13,398 nt of DNA from Campylobacteraceae bacterium (lineage in GTDB: Bacteria > Campylobacterota > Campylobacteria > Campylobacterales > Sulfurovaceae), in contig JALWLW010000090.1 of assembly GCA_027081065.1 (NCBI GenBank), positions 1-13,398 on the forward strand, written 5' to 3'. Below the pieces are notes generated by a model. That model did not search any database and was not told the origin of the DNA. It saw only the letters and a program-made list of their open reading frames with translations. Below are positions 7,375-13,398 of this stretch, piece after piece. A program made the translations under genes and the position numbers. Every line of letters starts with the position of its first letter. The stretch's first letter is position 1.

Positions 7375-7803
7375 ATGAAAAAAACATTACTATTAACATC
7401 GACACTTATCTTGCTACTTGCCTGTGAAACAGGGGTTAAAAAGAAAAATGATACCAATGAAGTTGTTTTGTCAGGTATTGTTGATAGATCGGCTACACCA
7501 CAAAAACATGCTTCAGGTCTTGTTTCAAAATCACAGAAACAGAGTTTTAATAAGATTTTTTCAAACTCAGCACAACCGGGATTTTATCTACAAATGGCTG
7601 TTTTTGAAAAAAATAGACCCAGTAAGAGTTTTTTAAAACCTCTTGATAGGTCAGCTTTTAATTATATTGTTTTAAATAAATATAATAAAGACTATGTCTT
7701 AATTGGCCCATATAAATCATATAATAGTGCAAAATCTAAAGTAGATTCAGTTAAATCTACTTTAGGGAAATCAACATTTGTAGTACAAGTTCTTAGACCA
7801 TAA
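7375..7803 (+). CDS. SPOR-domain lipoprotein
   Basis: 142-residue predicted lipoprotein. The type II signal MKKTLLLTST ends in LLLAC with lipidated Cys17. A polar linker of about 50 residues follows. A C-terminal SPOR domain (about 68-140) is shown by GFYLQMAVFEKN, the central YVLIGPYKSYNSAKSK block and a final strand FVVQVLRP. SPOR domains bind peptidoglycan denuded of stem peptides, usually at the division septum, so this protein may tether the membrane to septal peptidoglycan; the role is inferred from the domain. An AAAGGGAAAAA stretch before the ATG supplies the Shine-Dalgarno. It starts 37 bases after the barrel gene with no promoter visible between, so it is probably in the same transcript. 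Confidence 0.85.
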   Translation: MKKTLLLTSTLILLLACETGVKKKNDTNEVVLSGIVDRSATPQKHASGLVSKSQKQSFNKIFSNSAQPGFYLQMAVFEKNRPSKSFLKPLDRSAFNYIVLNKYNKDYVLIGPYKSYNSAKSKVDSVKSTLGKSTFVVQVLRP

Positions 7804-7817
7804 AGATTGGTTATAAT
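7790..7817 (+). promoter_or_regulatory. Possible promoter for rimO-tilS
   Basis: TATAAT at 7812-7817 with a weak TTCTTA at 7790-7795 (16-base spacing), in the gap before rimO. A transcript from it would begin near 7824 and contain the GGAGA Shine-Dalgarno. It overlaps the end of the SPOR gene, so rimO may be both read through from upstream and started here. Confidence 0.35.
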
Positions 7818-7845
7818 TCCAAAAATATTATTTGGAGAATCAATT

Positions 7846-9162
7846 GTGTCAGAAAAAAAATTACATCTAGTAAGCTTAGGCTGTACTAAAAACCTTGTGG
7901 ACTCTGAAGTAATGCTAGGACGGCTTAGAGATTATGAGATTTCAGATGATGCTGAAGCTTCAGATGTAATTATTGTCAATACTTGTGGGTTTATTGATGC
8001 TGCCAAAGAAGAGAGCATTAATACCATTTTGAATCTTCATGATATTCGTAAAAAAGATTCACTTTTAGTAGTCAGTGGTTGTTTAACTGAACGTTACCAA
8101 GAAGAGTTACAAAGAGACTTACCTGAAGTTGATATCTTTACTGGTGTGGGTGACTATGAAAAGATAGATAAGATGATTCTTGAAAAAAGAGGAATTTTCT
8201 CTCCTTCAGTTTATTTGGCTAATGAAAATTCAGATAGGGTGATTACCGGTTCTAATACCCATGCTTATATTAAAATTGCAGAGGGTTGTAATCAGAGTTG
8301 TTCTTTTTGTGCTATTCCTTCATTTAAAGGAAAACTTCTTTCACGAACATTGGCTTCTATTGAAAAAGAGATGAGGGCTTTGGTAAAACAAGGCTTTTAT
8401 GAGTTCTCTTTTATCTCTCAAGACTCTTCTAGCTTTGGACGTGATTTACAACTTAAAGATGGATTGATAAAACTCATTAAAACTGTTGAAGCCATAGAGG
8501 GTGTTAGTGTAGCTAGAATCCTTTACCTCTATCCTAGTACCACAAGTTTTGAGCTTATTGATGCCATTGCAGATTCTAAAGTATTTGAGACCTATTATGA
8601 CATGCCCATTCAGCAGATAGATGATGGGGTTTTAAAGCTCATGCGTCGTGGTTTTGGTGAAAAGAAAACCATTGCCCTTTTAGAACACATGAAATCTAAA
8701 AAAGATGCATTCATTAGAACGTCTATTATTGCTGGTCATCCTGGTGAGAGTGAAGAAGCTTTTGAACGTGTTTGTGCGTTTATGCGTGAGTTTAAATTTG
8801 ATAGATTTAATGTTTTCTTTTACTCAAATGAGGAGACTACTCCTGCTTTTACCATGAAACCTGTTCCTGAAGAAGTTATTGAAGAGCGTATTGAAATTCT
8901 TGAAGAGATTGCCATTGAAACTACAGCCTATTCTTTAGAAAATATGTTGGGAAAAAACATTCGTGTCATTCTTGATGGTGAGAGTGATGAGCATGAGTAC
9001 ATCTTATCTGCACGTCCAACACTTTGGGCAAAAGACATTGATGGTGATATTTTAATTAATGATACTTCTGATTTAGAGATTGTTTATGGGGCTTTGTATG
9101 AGGTTAAAGTAACTGAATTTACAGGAGATAGACTTCTTGGAACACTCATTAAAGCTCTCTAA
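7846..9162 (+). CDS. rimO: Ribosomal protein S12 methylthiotransferase
   Basis: 438-residue radical-SAM enzyme that adds a methylthio group to the beta carbon of the conserved aspartate of ribosomal protein S12, using two [4Fe-4S] clusters. The N-terminal UPF0004 domain has its cluster cysteines Cys13 (SLGCTKN), Cys47 (VNTCGF) and Cys79 (VSGCLTER). The radical-SAM motif is Cys148-x3-Cys152-x2-Cys155 (EGCNQSCSFCAIPSFKG), followed by GKLLSR. A C-terminal TRAM domain (about 375-438) closes the protein. LGCTKNLVDSE is the diagnostic RimO opening, as opposed to MiaB. I choose GTG at 7846 because GGAGA lies 7 bases upstream and the product then begins MSEKKLHLVSLGC; the TTG at 7807 would add 13 unrelated residues and lacks a Shine-Dalgarno. 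Its 3' end overlaps tilS by 26 bp. Confidence 0.95.
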   Translation: MSEKKLHLVSLGCTKNLVDSEVMLGRLRDYEISDDAEASDVIIVNTCGFIDAAKEESINTILNLHDIRKKDSLLVVSGCLTERYQEELQRDLPEVDIFTGVGDYEKIDKMILEKRGIFSPSVYLANENSDRVITGSNTHAYIKIAEGCNQSCSFCAIPSFKGKLLSRTLASIEKEMRALVKQGFYEFSFISQDSSSFGRDLQLKDGLIKLIKTVEAIEGVSVARILYLYPSTTSFELIDAIADSKVFETYYDMPIQQIDDGVLKLMRRGFGEKKTIALLEHMKSKKDAFIRTSIIAGHPGESEEAFERVCAFMREFKFDRFNVFFYSNEETTPAFTMKPVPEEVIEERIEILEEIAIETTAYSLENMLGKNIRVILDGESDEHEYILSARPTLWAKDIDGDILINDTSDLEIVYGALYEVKVTEFTGDRLLGTLIKAL

Positions 9163-10126
9163 GAAATCTCTTTCTTATTTAGAAGAGAAGAAAAACCTTC
9201 TTGCCTTCTCTGCAGGGGTAGATTCTTCTGCTCTTTTCTTTTTACTTATTGAACATAACGTTTCTTTTGACATTGCTTTAGTAAATTATGAGCTACGAGA
9301 ACAAAGCAAAGAAGAAGAAGCTTATGCTTTGGCTTTAGCAAAAGAATATAATTTAAAAGCACACATAAAACAAGCCCCAGCTTTTGAAAATAACTTTGAA
9401 AAAAATGCACGTGATTTTCGCTATGCTTTTTTTGATGAACTTATGTCTAACTATGACAACTTACTAACAGCCCATCAACTCAATGACCAATTAGAGTGGT
9501 TTTTAATGCGTTTGAGTAAAGGGGCAGGGACTTCTGAACTTATTGGACTAGAGGACTATTCTAAACGTAAAAATTATGTAGTACTTCGTCCTCTTTTAGA
9601 GCATAGTAAAGATGAATTATTAAAATATTTAGACCATCATAAGCATAGGTATTTTATAGATGAGAGTAACAGTCATAATAAATATGAACGTAATCTTTTC
9701 AGAAATGAATTTTCAAATAAATTAATTGAAAAATATGCAGAGGGGATAAAACGGAGCTTTTCTTATTTAAAAAAAGACAAAGAAGTTTTAACTAAAGGAA
9801 CTAAAGAGATTTTTCATGAAAAAGAACTTTATGTACTTTCTTGTGAAGATAGAGACTCCATTATTAGAGTTGTGGATAAATATTTAAAAATCTTAGGCTA
9901 TTTACTCTCTTCTTCTCAAAGAGCAGAGTTAAAAAAAGAGACTTCATTAGTTTTTGGACATCTTTGGGCTGTTGAGATAATTGAAAAAAAGATTTTTATA
10001 GCACCATATAGAAAATTTCCTATGCCAAAAGCTTTTAAAGAACAGTGTCGTAAACTCAAAATTCCTTCCAAAATTAGAAGTTATTTATGTGAAGAAGAGA
10101 TAGACCTTAGATTTTTAGGAAGATAA
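9137..10126 (+). CDS. tilS: tRNA(Ile)-lysidine synthase, short form
   Basis: 329-residue enzyme that ligates lysine to C34 of the CAU-anticodon tRNA-Ile, converting it from a methionine to an isoleucine codon reader; it is essential in most bacteria. The N-terminal PP-loop ATPase motif is SAGVDSS (25-31), with Ala in place of the second residue of the usual SGGxDS. HQLNDQLEWFLMRLSKG (113-129) is the typical metal/ATP-side block, followed by RPLL and the RNLFRNE motif. It lacks the long C-terminal domains of the about 430-residue E. coli enzyme and resembles the short Aquifex-type form. The start is TTG at 9137, with AGGAGA at 9123-9128 inside the rimO 3' end; the overlap implies translational coupling to rimO. 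Confidence 0.92.
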   Translation: MEHSLKLSKKSLSYLEEKKNLLAFSAGVDSSALFFLLIEHNVSFDIALVNYELREQSKEEEAYALALAKEYNLKAHIKQAPAFENNFEKNARDFRYAFFDELMSNYDNLLTAHQLNDQLEWFLMRLSKGAGTSELIGLEDYSKRKNYVVLRPLLEHSKDELLKYLDHHKHRYFIDESNSHNKYERNLFRNEFSNKLIEKYAEGIKRSFSYLKKDKEVLTKGTKEIFHEKELYVLSCEDRDSIIRVVDKYLKILGYLLSSSQRAELKKETSLVFGHLWAVEIIEKKIFIAPYRKFPMPKAFKEQCRKLKIPSKIRSYLCEEEIDLRFLGR

Positions 10127-10384
10127 GTTTCTCTTCTATTCTTTCCAACTGTGAACAAAACCCACATACTCTTTTATGTTCATGTTAAAAATAATTAAAT
10201 ATTTCCCCTAAAATATATAAAACCCATAAAAACTACGCTACTTCCCAAAAAATGGGGGGGGTAACCCTTTTAATCTCTCAAAAAACACGCTAGTATGTTC
10301 ACGCTATAGATTATTTATATACAATAAAAAACAGTTTGTAAATATTATTATTTGTAGTAATTAAAACAAAAACAAGGAAAGAAT
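10127..10384. other. 258-bp intergenic region before the RHS locus
   Basis: AT-rich spacer without a convincing ORF, RNA gene or strong terminator. It contains a G8 run (10254-10261) followed by TAACCC, which can pair weakly with three of the Gs. A partial direct repeat CACGCTA (10286-10292 and 10300-10306) is present. A long AT-rich tract runs up to the AAGGA Shine-Dalgarno (10374-10378) of the lipoprotein gene. No clear TATAAT/TTGACA pair stands out; TATACAAT near 10318-10325 is the best -10-like string. Confidence 0.5.
10254..10261 (+). repeat. Homopolymeric G8 tract
   Basis: Eight consecutive G residues in an otherwise very AT-rich spacer, about 124 bases upstream of the lipoprotein/RHS start. 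Runs of eight or more G are rare at this base composition. In Campylobacter and Helicobacter they are known hot spots for slipped-strand length change; this one is intergenic, so it could only act on transcription or leader structure. Confidence 0.8.
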
Positions 10385-10771
10385 ATGAATACCAAACAAG
10401 TGATAAGGCTATCACTCTTAAGTTCTCTGCTAATGATTTTGAATGGTTGTGGCGACGGTTCATCAAATATACAAAAAGAGAGACCTTTAGCTCAAAATGA
10501 GCAAGAGGTAAATAATGAAGATACTAAAAAAGCACCAGTCATTACCCTAAAAGGAGATAGCCAAGTAGATATTATACAAGGTACATCTTATAATGAACTT
10601 GGGGCTACGGCTGTAGATTCTGAAGGTAAAAATTTAGAGGTAACTCAATCAGGAAAGGTTGATGTTAATGTACCTGGAAGCTATACCATTGTTTATAGTA
10701 CAACAGATGCTAATGGAAATACAAGCTCTATTGTAAGAACCGTACAAGTAACGGTTAATGTAACTGTGTAA
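10385..10771 (+). CDS. Lipoprotein with DUF5011-type Ig-like domain (N-terminal part of RHS protein)
   Basis: 128 codons beginning at ATG 10385, with AAGGA 6 bases upstream. A type II signal peptide (MNTKQVIRL, then LLMILNGC) places the lipidated Cys at residue 22, followed by a Ser/Asn/Glu-rich linker. Residues about 50-125 form one Ig-like domain of the DUF5011/HYR-like kind: PVITLKGDSQVDIIQG, YNELGATAVDSEG, VDVNVPGSYTIVYSTTDANG and RTVQVTV. The frame stops at TAA 10769-10771. Immediately after, the -1 frame continues Val-Asn repeats into a large RHS protein. I read this as the front end of one gene (signal, adhesion-type domain, linker) cut from its body by a frameshift. If not decayed, the short product would be a stand-alone surface lipoprotein. 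Confidence 0.75.
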   Translation: MNTKQVIRLSLLSSLLMILNGCGDGSSNIQKERPLAQNEQEVNNEDTKKAPVITLKGDSQVDIIQGTSYNELGATAVDSEGKNLEVTQSGKVDVNVPGSYTIVYSTTDANGNTSSIVRTVQVTVNVTV

Positions 10772-10787
10772 ACGTTAATGTGAATGT
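10748..10787 (+). repeat. Imperfect 20-nt tandem repeat at the frame break
   Basis: Units 10748-10767 and 10768-10787 agree at 16 of 20 positions (both carry GTAA...GTTAATGT...TGT). Because 20 is not a multiple of 3, the two copies put the lipoprotein frame and the RHS frame out of register. Removing one unit restores a single open frame. Adding one G (GTG GTA at 10766-10770) also restores it, making a 21-nt Val-Asn/Val-Thr repeat. The tract encodes alternating Val with Asn or Thr in the proper frames. Confidence 0.7.
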
Positions 10788-13398
10788 AAATAACAGTGAC
10801 ACAAACACAACAGAACACAGCCACCGTAAAAACTACTACTTAGTACCCATAGCCAAAAAGAGTACACAAGTATCCAATGTAGATTTAATCTCAGGAGAGT
10901 TAAATTTAGGTGAAAGAGATATTAGCGCTAACAAAGGTGGACTCTCTTTAACAAGACTCTATAGCTCTTACGATGATAAAGACAAAAGTGTAGGAACATT
11001 TAAAACAAATTATGAAAGTAGTTTAGACACACCTCTAGCTGAAAATATCAAATCAGAAAATTATGAAACCATAGAAGCTTCGTGTACACAGGGTTGGTTT
11101 GATATTGATGAAAAAGCATTCTTAGGAAAACTAGAAAACACCCAAGCCATCTTTAACCATGTAACCTCACTTTGTGATATTTATGATGATGGTGTACTCT
11201 TAGCCTCATTAATGACCAAACATGTAAGAAGTGGAAAGTCTAACCACCTACACACCTTAACAAGACCTGATGGAAGTACTTATGTATTCTTTAAAAAGGG
11301 TCATGAGTGGAAAACCATCTCAAAAACCCCACTAAAACTAAAAGAGACCGAAACAGGGTTTAAGATTATAAACCTAAATGATGGTATTGAAGAGTATAAC
11401 CATGAGGGGAAACTACTCTCCATAACAAACATGGGGCAAACAACAACCCTAAACTATAGCCCAAGAGGAGAACTCATAAGCATCATTGACCCCTTTGGTG
11501 AAAAGATAGAACTTGTCTACCAAAGAGGAATGCTAAAAGAGGCAAAGTCTTATGATGGAACATCGGTTAAGTATGTTTATAATGCTGACAAACAATTAAC
11601 AAAAGTAACTTATGAAGATGGAACAAGTACCACTTATAACTATAACAGTAATGGAGACTTAGAAAACATTAAAGACAGTAACGGTCTTATTACTAAAACC
11701 TTAACTTATGACAGTGATGGAAAAGCCATCAGCACAGCAGGAATCAACGGAGTTAACAAAACAGAGTTTGACTACACAAATGAAAAAACAGTTGTTTCCC
11801 AAACCACAGGAGAGACAGATTATCATTTCAGAGTACTGAACTCTAGGCTACTAACCACCAAAAGAGTAACAGATGAGGGAGTTAGTACTATTACTTATGA
11901 CTCTCATGGTTACCCAATACTCTCTACCAACAAGTTTGGGGTTGTGACTAAAACCACTTATGATGAAGAGGGGCTACTTGTTGCCAAGACCACCAATGCA
12001 GACACCCCAGAGCAAAAGATAACCCTAACAAGCTACGATGTCAAGTTTAGAAAACCAACCAAAGTAGTAAAAGATGGCTTAGTAACCTTTTATGACTATG
12101 ATGATTTAGGACGTACCATTAAAAAAGTAGTAGCTACAGTAGTTATGCCAAACAGTGCAAAAACATCCTCTACCACTCTAGCTAAAATGAGTAAAGCCTC
12201 TCTAAAAACAGAAGCCACTTCAACCCAAACAACAAGCTTTACCTACAACGACAAAGGTCAAAGAACAAGCACAACCCAACCAAATGGAGCAACAACTTCA
12301 ACTGTTTATGATGAACATGGTAATGCAGTTAAAAATATTAACGCTTTAGGCTACGCAACAGAGACACTAGCATTTGACAAAGCAGGACGACCACTAAAAA
12401 CAAAAGATATAGATGGAAAAATCTCTGAAACTACTTATGACTCTATGGGAAGAGTACTTACAAGCACAAGAGATGGAAAGAGAACCTCTTATGAGTACGA
12501 TAACTTAGGCAGAAATATCAAAACTACCTACGCTGATGGAAGAGTTGAAGAAAAAAAGTATGACACAAATGGAAATGTAGTTGAGTCTTGGAATAACCAA
12601 GGTGATAAAAGTAAAAGTTACTATGACAGTAACAATAATTTAGTAAAAAGTGAAACTTACAAAGACCATGTTCTAACTAATCAAAGTCAAACAGAGTATG
12701 ACAGTAAAAATAGAGTAGTAGCCAATATAGACGCACAAGGAAACAGAACAACTTACACCTACAACTCTAAAGGTCAACAAATAGCAGTAACAGACGCATT
12801 AGGAAGAGTAACAAAGTCAGTCTACAACGCTAAAGGTCAACTAGCAAAAACCATAAACCCCGATGGAAAAGCAACAACCTACAGCTACAACGCAGATGGA
12901 CAAAGAACAGAAGTAGAAACTCCAAATGGAGCGACATTTAAATTTGCTTATGATTCACTTCAAAGAGTTACTCAAAAAGTAAACCCTGATAGAGGTACAA
13001 CAAGCTACACTTATGATGTGAGTGGAAACATAGTTACAGAAACCAATGCTAAAGGTGAGACAAAAACCTACACTTATGACATAGCAAATAGAAAAACAAG
13101 TACCTCTTACGATGACCCAACTCTAAATGAGAGTTATGAGTATGACCAAGGTGAAAATGCAAAAGGTAAACTGACAAAAATCACAGATGCTAGTGGAACT
13201 ATGGAGTTTACTTATGATAGCAATGGAAACCTAGCCTCAAAAACACAAACAATTAGCAATCAACGCTTTACCACAACATACACTTATGATGAATATGATA
13301 GAATGACTACACAAACTTACCCAAGTGGAAGAGTAATAGGTTATGAGTATGACGATAAAGGAGAACTTGTCTCAATGAGTATTGATGGTGTACCATTT
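10768..13398 (+). CDS. RHS/YD-repeat protein, 3' part out of frame with its leader, cut by window end
   Basis: A frame open for 877 codons to the end of the window, with no stop and no convincing start of its own (GTG 10780 lacks a Shine-Dalgarno; the first ATG is 11212). It opens with VNVNVNVNNSDTNTTEH, then a DUF6531-like entry strand (ISGELNLGERDISANKGGL, then LSLTRLYSS, about 10888-10965). Two cysteines follow (codons at 11083 and 11173). From about 11400 there is a long series of YD repeats: YNADGQRTEV, YDSLQRVTQKV, YDVSGNIVTE, YDSNGNLASK. Between 12760 and 13012 the repeat Tyr codons fall exactly every 63 bases (21 residues). YD repeats build the hollow beta-cage of RHS/TcC/teneurin proteins, which encloses a C-terminal effector; that part is not in view. 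Codon use differs from neighbours: about two dozen AGA against four CGN arginines, whereas pcm is nearly all CGN, hinting at transfer. A Thr/Ser/Lys-rich insert (about 12127-12240) interrupts the repeats. Confidence 0.85.

Noticed and set aside
7418..7636. 72-codon plus-strand ORF inside the SPOR lipoprotein gene
   Set aside because: Alternative frame of a gene with a clear lipobox and SPOR domain.
7807..7845. Longer TTG start for rimO
   Set aside because: No Shine-Dalgarno, and it runs through a TATAAT-like sequence. GTG at 7846 has GGAGA at proper spacing and gives the usual RimO N-terminus.
10254..10275. Terminator hairpin made by GGG-TAA-CCC before a T-run
   Set aside because: Only three base pairs with a three-base loop; too weak and too far (about 130 bases) from the tilS stop.
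10748..10790. Programmed -1 ribosomal frameshift joining lipoprotein and RHS frames
   Set aside because: No X-XXY-YYZ slippery heptamer is present in the 10759-10771 window and no clear stimulatory stem follows, so an indel or repeat-number change explains the break better.
1..13398. tRNA, rRNA, CRISPR array or restriction/defence cluster
   Set aside because: No cloverleaf-like or rRNA segment, no spaced direct repeats of CRISPR type, and no defence-gene motif was seen on either strand.

Overview
The window looks like chromosome from a Campylobacterota (epsilonproteobacterial) species, probably a free-living Sulfurimonas/Sulfurovum/Arcobacter-type organism. Grounds: low GC, the style of the proteins (short-form TilS, class Ia NrdB, LolA-like/DUF1302 envelope pair), TTG/GTG starts with good Shine-Dalgarno sequences, and TATAAT promoters with weak -35 boxes. 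The genus is an inference from gene style, not from a marker gene.

Left end (1-1750). The N-terminus of an IS3-type transposase OrfA runs off the left edge, with a GC-rich stretch near 145-180 that may be the end of the element. Next to it, on the minus strand, are a 53-codon orphan ORF and wecB (UDP-GlcNAc 2-epimerase, surface polysaccharide precursor), joined by an ATGA overlap. The divergent wecB/nrdB gap carries a perfect inverted repeat with 23-bp arms just upstream of the wecB ribosome binding site, plus a good promoter for nrdB.

Core block (1749-5106). nrdB (ribonucleotide reductase beta) is followed closely by a carbon-nitrogen hydrolase. A convergent TPR lipoprotein gene overlaps the hydrolase by 11 bp, and pcm (protein-isoaspartate methyltransferase) follows, divergent from the TPR gene. 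These are housekeeping and repair functions.

Envelope and RNA/ribosome modification block (5182-10126). A promoter leads into a LolA-like periplasmic protein and a DUF1302-type outer-membrane barrel (TAATG overlap). A SPOR-domain lipoprotein, rimO (ribosomal protein S12 methylthiotransferase) and tilS (tRNA-Ile lysidine synthase, overlapping rimO by 26 bp) follow. The first two resemble the accessory pair that usually works with an RND/MMPL exporter, but no exporter gene is present here.

Right end (10127-13398). After a 258-bp spacer with a G8 tract comes the most interesting locus: a lipoprotein with a DUF5011-type Ig-like domain whose frame stops at 10771. The adjoining frame is then open without a stop from 10759 to the end of the window and encodes at least 877 codons of RHS/YD-repeat protein. 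The two parts meet in a Val-Asn/Val-Thr-coding tract made of two imperfect 20-nt units. Deleting one unit, or adding one base, fuses them into a single lipid-anchored RHS protein. Whether this is a decayed gene, a sequence error or an on/off switch cannot be settled from one sequence. The RHS C-terminus, where a toxin or other variable domain would lie, is beyond the window.
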